Of a DNA stretch of 64,000 bases, positions 1 through 7,878 are shown piece after piece. The DNA comes from Kribbella sindirgiensis (GTDB taxonomy: Bacteria; Actinomycetota; Actinomycetes; Propionibacteriales; Kribbellaceae). The notes under the pieces were generated by a model. It did not search any database. It was given only the letters and a program-made list of their open reading frames with translations, and was not told where the DNA came from. The translations under genes were made by a program, and so were the position numbers. Location: contig NZ_SJKA01000002.1 of the NCBI RefSeq assembly GCF_004331435.1, positions 62,001 through 126,000 of the forward strand. The letters run 5' to 3'. How positions within the stretch are numbered: the first letter of the stretch is position 1; every line of letters starts with the position of its first letter.

Positions 1-1821
1 CGCCGCACCCTCATGCTCCTGGACAACGCCGCGGACGCTGCCCACGTCCTTCCACTCCTGCCCGGCAGCGCGGGGTCCGCTGTGCTCATTACCAGCCGCG
101 GATCGTTGACGAGCTTGCCCGGTGCACGCCAGATTCACCTCGACGCGTTGTCGCAGTCCGAGACCATCGAACTCCTGACCGGAGTCGTCGGCGAGAGTCG
201 GGTCGCGGCAGAGCCCGGGGCCGCCAAGACCCTCGCCACCATGTCGGGCCGCCTGCCGCTGGCGGTCCGTGTCATCGGGGGCCGCTTGGCAGCCCGACCG
301 ACCTGGCCGATCCAGCACCTCGTGACCCTCCTGGAAGACGAAGGGCGCCGCCTGGACACCCTCGGCTCCGACGAAACCGGCGTCCGCGCCAGCATCGCCA
401 GCTCGGTCGCGTTTCTCGAGAACAGTGAGCGGGCGCTCGATCGCGAGGCCGCCAGATCCCTTCCCCTGCTCAGTATTCCGGACGGGACCGACCTGGTCAT
501 TGGCGTGGCCGCAGCCATTCTCGAGCTGCCAGCCGGTCGGACCGAGGCGATCCTGGAGCGTCTTACCGACCTGAATCTGCTGGAAGCGGCGGCTCCCGAG
601 CGGTACCGCTTCCACGATCTCATTCGAGCGTTCGGCCGCGAACGCGCCGTCGACGTACTCGATCCCGGCCAACGCGACGCCGTACTCCAGCGCGTCCTGC
701 GCTTCTACACAGCTTTCGCCTGGGCATTGCAGAGCAAGAGTTACGCGAGCAGCCCGCGGATCGCCTTCGCGACGATGCCGTTCACGCCGCTGCCTGCAGC
801 AACGAACGCCGAGCAGGCCACCCGTTGGCTCGATGCCGAACACCACAATCTGATGGATCGCTACCACCAGGCGATGACGACCGGACCGGCCATCGCGCCA
901 CTCGTTCCCGAGCTCACGCTGGCCCTGTTCGGCTATCACGAGTTGCGATCGCGGTGGGCGGAGATGGCCAAGATGTGCGGTGCCGCGCTGCAGGTGGCAG
1001 AGACGTCTGGGATGCACTCGGTCGCGGCCTGGCTGCAGCACGACCACGCCATACCGGAGGTCGAGAGCGGCAGCCTCGAAATTGCCGCGGACCGTCTGCT
1101 GCGTGCCCTGGAGATGTTCCGGGCGATCCCTGACCGCCAGGGCCAGGCTCGATGCTGTACGTCCGCAGCGCACGTCCTGGGCCGACTCGGCCGGGTGGAC
1201 GAGGCGATCGAGCTGGCAACCGAAGGTCTGGAGCTCAGCCTGCAACTCGGAGACACCAGGGTCGAAGGCGTGGCCTATCTCGCGCTCGGTGGTCTTTATG
1301 ACCGCAACGGTGACTTCGCGCTGGCCGACGACGCGTACGGGCGCGGCATCGCACTGGCGAAGGCCTCCGGAGACCGGCGGCTGGTCGCGAAGCAGTACCT
1401 CAGCACGGGCTTCTCACACGTGCTGGTAGGTCGGACAGACGACGCCCTCGAGCCGATCCTCCGCGGCCTGGAGGTTGCCCGCGAGGCCGGGAACAAGGAG
1501 CTGGAGTCGCAGGCACTGCAGCACCTGGCCGCGGTCTTCGCCCGCCGAGGCGAGTATCTGAAGGCTCGGCAAACAGTCGAGGAAGCCATCGACCTGATCC
1601 GGCCACTGGGGAATCTGGTACGTCTGGGGTACTTCACGCTCGAACTCGGCAAAATCAGCCTTGCAGCGGGTGACTTTACGGCCGCCGTCTCACACCTCGA
1701 GTCCGCGATTGAGATCCTGCACGGTCTCTCGCCGCATTTGGAGAGCACGGCCAGGGAATTACTTGAAGTAGCCCATCAGCGACAGCCGCATTCGTACATC
1801 TACCGATTCGACGAGGCGTAG
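1..1821 (+). CDS. STAND-type regulator, NB-ARC and TPR (5' partial)
   Basis: The reading frame is open from base 1, so the N-terminus lies outside the window. The visible protein starts at the Walker B-like stretch (MLLDNAAD), runs through the rest of an NB-ARC ATPase and ends in a TPR-rich C-terminal half. It aligns along its whole length with the next gene (2059-4539), so the missing part is probably about 220 residues holding an XRE-type HTH and the P-loop. Proteins of this family are ATP-driven transcriptional switches; the TPR part senses a ligand or partner. The ligand is unknown. A copy with the same orientation and build directly downstream points to tandem duplication. Confidence 0.85.
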   Translation, partial: RRTLMLLDNAADAAHVLPLLPGSAGSAVLITSRGSLTSLPGARQIHLDALSQSETIELLTGVVGESRVAAEPGAAKTLATMSGRLPLAVRVIGGRLAARPTWPIQHLVTLLEDEGRRLDTLGSDETGVRASIASSVAFLENSERALDREAARSLPLLSIPDGTDLVIGVAAAILELPAGRTEAILERLTDLNLLEAAAPERYRFHDLIRAFGRERAVDVLDPGQRDAVLQRVLRFYTAFAWALQSKSYASSPRIAFATMPFTPLPAATNAEQATRWLDAEHHNLMDRYHQAMTTGPAIAPLVPELTLALFGYHELRSRWAEMAKMCGAALQVAETSGMHSVAAWLQHDHAIPEVESGSLEIAADRLLRALEMFRAIPDRQGQARCCTSAAHVLGRLGRVDEAIELATEGLELSLQLGDTRVEGVAYLALGGLYDRNGDFALADDAYGRGIALAKASGDRRLVAKQYLSTGFSHVLVGRTDDALEPILRGLEVAREAGNKELESQALQHLAAVFARRGEYLKARQTVEEAIDLIRPLGNLVRLGYFTLELGKISLAAGDFTAAVSHLESAIEILHGLSPHLESTARELLEVAHQRQPHSYIYRFDEA

Positions 1822-1849
1822 ACCGACGTCGTGGCGACCCGCCCACTCC

Positions 1850-1916
1850 AGGGCGACCGCCTCGGCCGACTCCAGCCCACCGGGAGTGTGCGACTCCGCG
1901 GCGGTGAGCTGCCAGT
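1850..1916 (+). repeat. 67-bp relic of the sigR coding region
   Basis: This intergenic block matches 5109-5175, inside the sigR gene, at 65 of 67 positions with no gap. The two differences are a C/T at the GACTYCAGCCC stretch and a C/G at CGACTSCGCGG. It corresponds roughly to residues 120-142 of SigR, and no open frame for the sigma factor exists on either side. It is best read as a leftover of a duplicated and mostly deleted sigR copy. Confidence 0.85.
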
Positions 1917-2058
1917 ATCTTTCAAACGGATGTTTGGTAGTTGGCGGGCCACCCCGACGGGTGCTGTGGACAACGGCCGACGGTCGTCGGCGGATCCCCC
2001 TAGAGTTGGCTGCGGAAGTTTCCGGTACTGACCGATACCGGGCCTGGATCCGAGGAGG

Positions 2059-4539
2059 GTGAACGAGTTGAGCGAGTCGGCGATGCCAACGCTGAGCGAG
2101 CTCCTCCGTACCTTCCGCATCCGGGCCGGACTCACCCAGGCCGCGCTCGCCGAGAAAGCCGGCCTCAGCGAACAGGCCATCAGCGTCCTCGAACGCGGCA
2201 CCCGCAGCCGCCCACGCATCGACACCGTCCGCTCCCTCACCACTGCGCTCGCCCTGACACCGACCGAGGCCGACCAGTTCCTCTCCGTTGCGCGCGGCAA
2301 AGCCGTCGCCGCACGCCGATCCTCACCAGCGACCCGTCCGTCAGCCGCCAGCGGGCCGGCCCCGACGCCTTGGCAACTACCTCCGGCCGCACCCGACTTC
2401 ACCGGCCGGGCCGCACAGATCGACGCGATCCTGTCGGGACTGCGCAATCCGACGGGGCTCGGGGCGGTCGGCGTCGTTGCCGTCACTGGTATGGGCGGCA
2501 TCGGCAAGACGACCCTCGCGGTGCAAGCGGCGCACAAGCTGACCGATAGCTACCCGGACGGTCATCTCTACTTGAACCTCCGCGGCTACGGACCAGGCGA
2601 GCCCATGTCCGTGGCGGACGCACAGCGTCATCTGTTGCGCTCTCTCGGGCTCGACCTCCGGCTGCTTCCCGAGGATGTCGATGGAACCGCAGCATTGTTG
2701 CGATCCCAATTGGCCGGGCGCCGGGTACTCCTGCTGCTCGACAACGCGGCCGACGCCTCTCACGTACTTCCGCTCTTGCCCGGCAGCGCGGGATCGGCCG
2801 CGATCATCACCAGCCGTGGCTCGCTGGTGAACCTGGCAGGCGCACGCCAGATCCATCTCGACGCCTTGTCGGACTCCGAATCGATAGACCTCCTCAGTGG
2901 AGTGATCGGGCGTTCGCGCGTACAAGCCGAGCCCGACGCGGCGCTGGCGCTCGCGACCTACTCCGGGCGGCTACCCTTGGCGGTCCGTCTGCTCGGCGGT
3001 CGCCTGGCGACTCGCCCTACCTGGCCTATCCAGCATCTCGTCTCCATGCTCCAGGACGAAGAAAGCCGCCTCGACAGTCTTGGGTCCGACGAGACCAGCG
3101 TCCGCGCCAGCATTGCCAGCTCAGTGCGTTTCCTTGAATCCAGTGACCGCGAACTGGACCGCCAGGCCGCGCGAAGCCTTCCCCTCTTGAGCGTTCCGGA
3201 CGGTTCCGATCTGCTGACCGCGGTCGCCGCCAGGCTGCTCGACCTGCCGGTGCGCCGTACCGGCCCGATCCTCGAACGCCTCGTCGATCTCAGCCTGCTC
3301 GAATCCGTGGCACCCGAGCGTTACCGCTTCCACGACCTGATCCGTGCGTACGCTCGCGAACTCGCCGAGCAGACCCTGACGCCGACCGAGCGCGACGAAG
3401 GCCTGGCGCGGGTCCTCCGTTTCTATGTCGCGGCCGGCTGGGCCTGCCATGCCCTCACCCACCCGACCAGCCCACGGTTGCCGCTGGCCACGATCCGGGA
3501 CGACGGCGTCACGCCCTTCCGCGGTCGAGAAGCGGCCCAGCGCTGGCTGGACGACGAGCAGCGAAATCTGATCGACCGGTTCCGCCAGATCAAGCACAGC
3601 TCCCTGGCGGATTCAGCGGACCTTCCGGAGCTGGCGCTGGCCATGTTCGGGTACTACGAGTCCCGGCGACGCTGGCTCGACATGCGCGAGATCGGCAAGG
3701 GTGCGGTCGCCGGTGCCCTCGCCCACCAGCGCCGAGCGGTCGCGGCCTGGCTTCAGCACGACGCGGCAATTCCGGAAGCAGAAAACGGCGACATCGCAAC
3801 GGCAGCCGACTGGATCGCCACCGCCTTGACGATGTTCCGCGAGATCGGCGACCTTTCCGGCCAAGCACGCTGCTGCTCGTCACTCGCCTATCTGCTTGGC
3901 GTACTCGACCGGATCGACGAGGCCTTGGAGTACGGCGAGGAGGCGCTGTCCCTGAGCCGATCGATCCAGGACGACACCCTGGAGGGCGTCTCTCTGACCG
4001 CCGTCGGCGGTCTCTACAACCGTCGGGGTGACTTCGAACGTGCCGACCGAGCTTTCGCCGACGCCATCGCGCTGGCCGTCCGATCCGATGACACGCGTTC
4101 GACGTTCAAGCGCTACCTGAACTCAGCCCTCTCGCATCTTCGGGTCGGCCGATACCACGACGCAGCGCTCCAAGCAGCGACAAGCCTCGGCGTCGCCGAG
4201 CAGATCCGCGACGAGGTCGCGCAGGCTGAAGCCCACCATCTGATGGCGCTCGCACTCGCAGCGCAAGGCGACTACGAGGCCGCCCGGGATAGTACGGGCA
4301 CCGCGCTGCATTTCGCCGCGCGCGCCCGGGACGCCATTCGGGAAGGCCGTTTGCACCTAGATCTCGCCAGAATCAATGCTGCGCGCGGTGACAGTTCCGA
4401 GGCACTCGGCAACCTCGGCGACGCCATTGCCAAACTGCATGGTCTATCGGCAATTCACGAGGCAGATGCCCGCGACCTCCAGGATCAACTGCGGCAGGGC
4501 AAGCCTTATACCTTCACGCTGACAGTCCACTACCTCTGA
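2059..4539 (+). CDS. STAND regulator: XRE HTH, NB-ARC, TPR
   Basis: Full-length regulator of up to 826 residues. An XRE-type helix-turn-helix fills about residues 11-65, followed by a Pro/Ala-rich linker. The NB-ARC ATPase has Walker A GMGGIGKTT near residue 145 and a Walker B-like VLLLLDN near 222. The C-terminal half (about 480-800) is TPR-like helices. It should bind DNA and switch state with ATP/ADP; target and inducer are unknown. The GTG at 2059 abuts the GAGGAGG at 2052-2058, which is too close; TTG at 2068 or ATG at 2083 would have usable spacing. A small dyad, CCGGTA/TACCGG, at 2022-2041 lies in the promoter region. It is a close paralogue of the gene ending at 1821. Confidence 0.85.
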   Translation: MNELSESAMPTLSELLRTFRIRAGLTQAALAEKAGLSEQAISVLERGTRSRPRIDTVRSLTTALALTPTEADQFLSVARGKAVAARRSSPATRPSAASGPAPTPWQLPPAAPDFTGRAAQIDAILSGLRNPTGLGAVGVVAVTGMGGIGKTTLAVQAAHKLTDSYPDGHLYLNLRGYGPGEPMSVADAQRHLLRSLGLDLRLLPEDVDGTAALLRSQLAGRRVLLLLDNAADASHVLPLLPGSAGSAAIITSRGSLVNLAGARQIHLDALSDSESIDLLSGVIGRSRVQAEPDAALALATYSGRLPLAVRLLGGRLATRPTWPIQHLVSMLQDEESRLDSLGSDETSVRASIASSVRFLESSDRELDRQAARSLPLLSVPDGSDLLTAVAARLLDLPVRRTGPILERLVDLSLLESVAPERYRFHDLIRAYARELAEQTLTPTERDEGLARVLRFYVAAGWACHALTHPTSPRLPLATIRDDGVTPFRGREAAQRWLDDEQRNLIDRFRQIKHSSLADSADLPELALAMFGYYESRRRWLDMREIGKGAVAGALAHQRRAVAAWLQHDAAIPEAENGDIATAADWIATALTMFREIGDLSGQARCCSSLAYLLGVLDRIDEALEYGEEALSLSRSIQDDTLEGVSLTAVGGLYNRRGDFERADRAFADAIALAVRSDDTRSTFKRYLNSALSHLRVGRYHDAALQAATSLGVAEQIRDEVAQAEAHHLMALALAAQGDYEAARDSTGTALHFAARARDAIREGRLHLDLARINAARGDSSEALGNLGDAIAKLHGLSAIHEADARDLQDQLRQGKPYTFTLTVHYL

Positions 4540-4544
4540 CGACG

Positions 4545-4826
4545 TCAGTCCGTCGTTGTGGTGGTGGTGGTTTCGATTTGGATTTGGGTTAGGCGGAGGA
4601 GGATTTTTTGGCGGAGGGCGTCGGGGGCGTGGTCGGAGCCGCAGGAGCGGTGGACCAGTTTCTTGACGCAGCGTTCCAGGTCGTACTCGTCGAGGCAGGG
4701 GGCGCACTCTTCGAGGTGCTGGCGGATCTCGTCGGAACTGGCGTCCTCGAGTTCGTTGTCGATGAAGACGTAGACCCGCTGCAGGATCTCTCCGCAGTCG
4801 ACGTCGTGGTGCTCGCCGCAGCTCAC
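4545..4826 (-). CDS. rsrA: Redox-sensing anti-sigma factor RsrA
   Basis: Zinc-binding anti-sigma factor of 93 residues that holds SigR inactive until thiol oxidation. Cys11, His37, Cys41 and Cys44 are all present, with the last three in H-x3-C-x2-C; they fall at the same numbers as the zinc/redox ligands described for Streptomyces coelicolor RsrA. The start overlaps the end of sigR by 4 bases, so the two are translationally coupled. The C-terminus ends in seven threonines encoded by a GTG-type trinucleotide run at about 4557-4570, a slippage-prone and probably unimportant tail. Identity is firm; activity is inferred from the family. Confidence 0.95.
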   Translation of the reverse strand: MSCGEHHDVDCGEILQRVYVFIDNELEDASSDEIRQHLEECAPCLDEYDLERCVKKLVHRSCGSDHAPDALRQKILLRLTQIQIETTTTTTTD

Positions 4827-5533
4827 GACTCCTCCTTCTCCGCAGCTTCGTCGGTGCCCGACGCGGCCGCGTCCGTGCTGTCGTCCGCCGGGATCAGGCC
4901 GCGGTCCCGGGCGTAGTCGCCGAGCAGCTCCCGCAACTGGCGCCGGCCGCGGTGCAGCCGCGACATCACGGTGCCGACCGGTGTGCCCATGATCTCGGCG
5001 ATTTCCTTGTAGGCAAAGCCCTCGACGTCAGCGAGGTACACGGCCAGCCGGAAGTCCTCCGGGATGGCCTGCAGCGCCGACTTGATGTCGGAGTCGGGCA
5101 GGTGCTCGAGGGCGACCGCCTCGGCCGACTTCAGCCCACCGGGAGTGTGCGACTCGGCGGCGGTGAGCTGCCAGTCCTCGATCTCCTCGGTCGGCGACTG
5201 CGTCGGCTGCCGCTGCCGCTTCCGGTATCCGTTGATGAACGTGTTCGTCAGGATCCGGTACAGCCACGCCTTCAGGTTGGTGCCCGGCGTGAACTGGTGG
5301 AACGAGCTGTACGCCTTCGCGAAGGTGTCCTGCACCAGGTCCTCGGCGTCCGACGGATTACGGGTCATCCGCATCGCCGCGGCGTACATCTGGTCCAGGA
5401 AGGGCAGCGCTTCGCGCTCGAACCGCGCGGTGCGCTGCTCGGGTGTCTCGGTCGTGGTGGGAGTCGGCATCGTGATCGAGAATACCGGGGTCTTCCCAGC
5501 AGTTCGCTCCGGAGCCACTCTCGTCGCCATCAT
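4823..5533 (-). CDS. sigR: ECF sigma factor SigR/SigH (thiol-oxidative stress)
   Basis: Group IV sigma factor with region 2 ([20 protein letters not shown], then DTFAKAY) and region 4 ([20 protein letters not shown]). It drives the disulfide-stress regulon and is released from RsrA by oxidation. Start choice is open: GTG 5542, ATG 5533, ATG 5530 or ATG 5470. A perfect SigR-type promoter has its -10 at 5543-5545, so its transcript should begin near 5537. That would exclude GTG 5542 and allow either leaderless ATG 5533 or the internal ATG 5470, the latter giving a protein that begins [13 protein letters not shown] long form and a short form, as known in Streptomyces, is plausible. It is followed by rsrA with a 4-base overlap. 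Confidence 0.93.
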   Translation of the reverse strand: MMATRVAPERTAGKTPVFSITMPTPTTTETPEQRTARFEREALPFLDQMYAAAMRMTRNPSDAEDLVQDTFAKAYSSFHQFTPGTNLKAWLYRILTNTFINGYRKRQRQPTQSPTEEIEDWQLTAAESHTPGGLKSAEAVALEHLPDSDIKSALQAIPEDFRLAVYLADVEGFAYKEIAEIMGTPVGTVMSRLHRGRRQLRELLGDYARDRGLIPADDSTDAAASGTDEAAEKEES

Positions 5534-5542
5534 GTTCGTCAC

Positions 5543-5568
5543 AACACCCCCGTCCGCGGGGGCATTCC
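5543..5568 (-). promoter_or_regulatory. SigR-type autoregulatory promoter
   Basis: On the minus strand GGAAT (5568-5564) is followed by exactly 18 bases and then GTT (5545-5543). This equals the published SigR/SigH consensus GGGAAT-N18-GTT; the base before GGAAT is also G. It points into sigR, giving positive autoregulation, and overlaps the upstream-most candidate start codon. Confidence 0.85.
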
Positions 5569-5582
5569 CGCCCGGCGCGCCG

Positions 5583-6224
5583 CTATCCGGACACCTCGCG
5601 GATCACCCATTCGAACACGGCTTCGACCAGCAGGTCGTACGTCTCCTGCTGGTCCAGCTCGGCCCGCTTCGGCACCTTGAAGGAATGGTCGGCGTCCGGG
5701 ACCACGGCCATCTCGGTGAGCGGCGGGAACTCCTCCGGCGTACCGAAGGGGTCCCGTTCCCCCTGGACGACCAGCGTCGGCAGCCCGGTCGACTGGAGTT
5801 CGCCGACGCGCGACTTCTCCGGCTTCCCCGGTGCGTGCAGCGGAAACGCCATCGCCAGTACGCCGGAAGCACCCAGGCTGCTCGCGGTGCGGCAGGCCAC
5901 CCGGGCGCCCGCGCTCCGGCCGCCGATCACCAGCGGCGTACGGACCCGGAGCTGGCCGATGATCGCGATCCACGCCTCGTCCAGGATCTTCGGCGCGGGC
6001 GCCAGCTTGCGGCCGGCGCGCCGCCAGGGCTGCTCGATCAGGAACACGTTGATGTCCTGCTTCGGCAGCCGGGCGGCCAAGGCGGCCAGGTCACCCGACT
6101 CGATCCCCGCCCCGGCGCCGTGACCCAGGGCCAGTGTCGCCACCGGCCGGCGGGCGCGATGCGCCAGGATCCGGGCCTCTCCGTGCGGCGTCCCCACAAT
6201 CCGTTCGTCGGTCACCCGCCCCAT
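5583..6224 (-). CDS. Alpha/beta hydrolase, dienelactone hydrolase/Tex30-like
   Basis: Protein of 213 residues beginning [13 protein letters not shown]. It shows an oxyanion-type GHGAGAG loop near the N-terminus, a nucleophile elbow GRSAG inside [10 protein letters not shown], the segment [11 protein letters not shown] that normally carries the acid, and a late His in [10 protein letters not shown]. This is the KANL3/Tex30-like branch of the alpha/beta hydrolases, whose substrates are mostly unknown. The open frame continues far upstream, but only ATG 6224 gives the normal family start and excludes a repeat element. It lies 41-49 bp upstream of sigR on the same strand. Confidence 0.8.
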   Translation of the reverse strand: MGRVTDERIVGTPHGEARILAHRARRPVATLALGHGAGAGIESGDLAALAARLPKQDINVFLIEQPWRRAGRKLAPAPKILDEAWIAIIGQLRVRTPLVIGGRSAGARVACRTASSLGASGVLAMAFPLHAPGKPEKSRVGELQSTGLPTLVVQGERDPFGTPEEFPPLTEMAVVPDADHSFKVPKRAELDQQETYDLLVEAVFEWVIREVSG

Positions 6225-6322
6225 CCTGTCATCCCCGGCCCTCCGGGAACTGCACCATGCACACGGTGCGTCGGCCGCCGAGCCTCCGACTCGCCCAACA
6301 CGGCGCACTGACCGGGACCACC

Positions 6323-6407
6323 GGGTGGTTGGCGTCTGAGGTGCCGGGTTCACCAGCCGGATCTGGGTCGTAAACCCTGCATCTCGGACGCCCACCCAGC
6401 AAATGCG
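6323..6407 (+). repeat. 85-bp palindromic intergenic repeat, copy A
   Basis: Most diverged copy of a three-member family (others at 36224-36308 and 59936-60017). Two arms (6323-6350 and 6372-6398) face each other around a loop holding CCGGATC, with the conserved tail AAATGCG at 6401-6407. It lies between the SRAP gene and the hydrolase gene, past the SRAP stop. Confidence 0.75.
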
Positions 6408-6437
6408 GGAGGAGGGCACCGGCCGGCCGGGACAGGC

Positions 6438-7223
6438 CTAGAAAAGGGTGGTCGGGCTGTCCTGCGGGTCGTCGCCGTCGGGCGGGAGCGGATCGAGGAG
6501 GTGCGGGCCGTTGTTCTTGACGGAGCTGACCGCCTTCGACACGGCGTACGCCTCGAGGCGGCCGGGGGCGGCGGGGACCAGGAGCTCGAGCAGGTCGTCG
6601 GTGTCCGAGGACAGCGGGTCGAGCCAGGCGTCGTACCGTTCGCGCTCGACGAGGAGCGGCATCCGGTCGTGGATGCGGCCGAGGTCGTCGGTGGCCGACG
6701 TGGTCAGCACGGTGCAGGTCCAGAGCCAGGCCTCGTCGGACTCCGGGTCCTCGACCGACTTGTCCCGCCAGATCTCGTACAGCCCGGCCATCGACAGGAT
6801 GCTGCCGTCCGGCGGGTGGATGAAGTACGGCTGCTTGACCGGTTTGCCGTTCACCTTCTCCTCGGCGGTGTACCACTCGTAGTACCCGTCGGCGGGCAGG
6901 ATGCAGCGGCGGGTGGCGAACGCCTTCTTGAAGGCCGGCTTCTCCGCGACGGTCTCCATCCGGGCGTTGATCAGCCGCGAGCCGATCGAGGTGTCCTTGG
7001 CCCAGGACGGCACCAGGCCCCACTTCACCGTGGTCAGCTTGCGGATCGTCTCGTCGGGCTGCTCGCGGTTCTTCCGCTCGACCACCGCAACCACCTGATT
7101 GGTCGGCGCGACGTTGTAGTTCTCGCCGAGCTCCTCGACCGACTCGCGCACATTGCCCGCTTCGATCTCGAACTCCGCGACGAGATCCGACGGCTCCCGG
7201 CTGGACGCATACCTACCGCACAT
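6438..7223 (-). CDS. SRAP-domain protein (HMCES/YedK family)
   Basis: Protein of 261 residues starting MCGRY, with Cys2 exposed after Met removal. Family members use this Cys to form a stable thiazolidine crosslink to abasic sites in single-stranded DNA and so shield them. The other hallmark pieces are present: the INARMETV segment, the ILPADGYYEW segment with its Glu, and RIHDRMPLLV with its His. In other actinobacteria this gene sits beside sigH/sigR and aroA; here it is beside sigR, but aroA is 18 kb away. It starts 4 bp after the HxlR gene on the same strand and may share its transcript. Confidence 0.92.
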   Translation of the reverse strand: MCGRYASSREPSDLVAEFEIEAGNVRESVEELGENYNVAPTNQVVAVVERKNREQPDETIRKLTTVKWGLVPSWAKDTSIGSRLINARMETVAEKPAFKKAFATRRCILPADGYYEWYTAEEKVNGKPVKQPYFIHPPDGSILSMAGLYEIWRDKSVEDPESDEAWLWTCTVLTTSATDDLGRIHDRMPLLVERERYDAWLDPLSSDTDDLLELLVPAAPGRLEAYAVSKAVSSVKNNGPHLLDPLPPDGDDPQDSPTTLF

Positions 7224-7227
7224 AGCG

Positions 7228-7794
7228 TCAGCCTAATCGGGCTTGGGCTTCCGTCCAGGTCAAGCGGCCGGCGAGGAGTTCGTCGGCGACCTTCTGCGCG
7301 ATGGTCACGGCCGTGTCCGGAGCGACGTCGTGTACGACGCGCATCGACTTCAGGTCGAACCGGCAAGTGCTCCCTTCGACCGTGAGTTCGACCACGCCCT
7401 CGACGCCGGCGTCCCGCAGTACCGTCGCCAGCGGCAGCAGGTACCAGTGGTGGCGTACGGCGTCCGTGTCCTGCGGCTCCGCCAGTAGCGGACTCCCCCA
7501 GGCGGCCAGCGTGATCACCACCGGGATCAGCTCGCGGCCGCGGTCGGTGAGGTCGTAGACCCGGACGGGAGCCGAGGGTGCGAAGGTACGGCGCTCCACG
7601 ACACCGTCGGCCTCCAACTCCTTGAGGCGCGCCGCGAGGACGTCGGTGCTGATACCGGGCAGGTCGGCGTGCAGGTCGGTGTACCGCCGCGGACCGAACG
7701 CGAGCTCGCGGACGATCAGCACGCTCCACCGCTCGCCGACCACATCCAGGGACCGGGCGACGGCGTCGTACTGGGCATAGCTTCGGCGGGGCAT
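7228..7794 (-). CDS. HxlR-family transcriptional regulator with SCP2-like tail
   Basis: Protein of 188 residues starting MPRRSYAQYDAVARSL. Residues 1-100 form the HxlR winged helix (VGERWSVLIVRELAFGPRRYTDL and the LKELEADGVVERR wing). The C-terminal 85 residues (HHWYLLPLATVL onwards) resemble the SCP2-like ligand pocket found in longer HxlR proteins, which suggests a hydrophobic effector. It is divergent from the aminotransferase at 7879, with two identical dyads between them, so it probably controls itself and that gene. The frame is open well upstream of the chosen ATG, but that part overlaps the aminotransferase. Confidence 0.88.
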   Translation of the reverse strand: MPRRSYAQYDAVARSLDVVGERWSVLIVRELAFGPRRYTDLHADLPGISTDVLAARLKELEADGVVERRTFAPSAPVRVYDLTDRGRELIPVVITLAAWGSPLLAEPQDTDAVRHHWYLLPLATVLRDAGVEGVVELTVEGSTCRFDLKSMRVVHDVAPDTAVTIAQKVADELLAGRLTWTEAQARLG

Positions 7795-7808
7795 GCGGGA
7801 CAGCCTAG

Positions 7809-7844
7809 CTTGGACCTGCCAAGCACGTACTTGGAAGAACCAAG
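7809..7844. promoter_or_regulatory. Tandem HxlR operator, two CTTGG-N5-CCAAG dyads
   Basis: CTTGG-N5-CCAAG occurs at 7809-7823 and again at 7830-7844. The arms are identical while the spacers differ, and the centres are 21 bp apart, two helical turns. They lie between the divergent HxlR and aminotransferase genes, where a dimeric winged-helix repressor would bind the same DNA face. Confidence 0.8.
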
Positions 7845-7878
7845 TAGCATGCCGTCGGCAGACGACGAAGGGGTGGCG

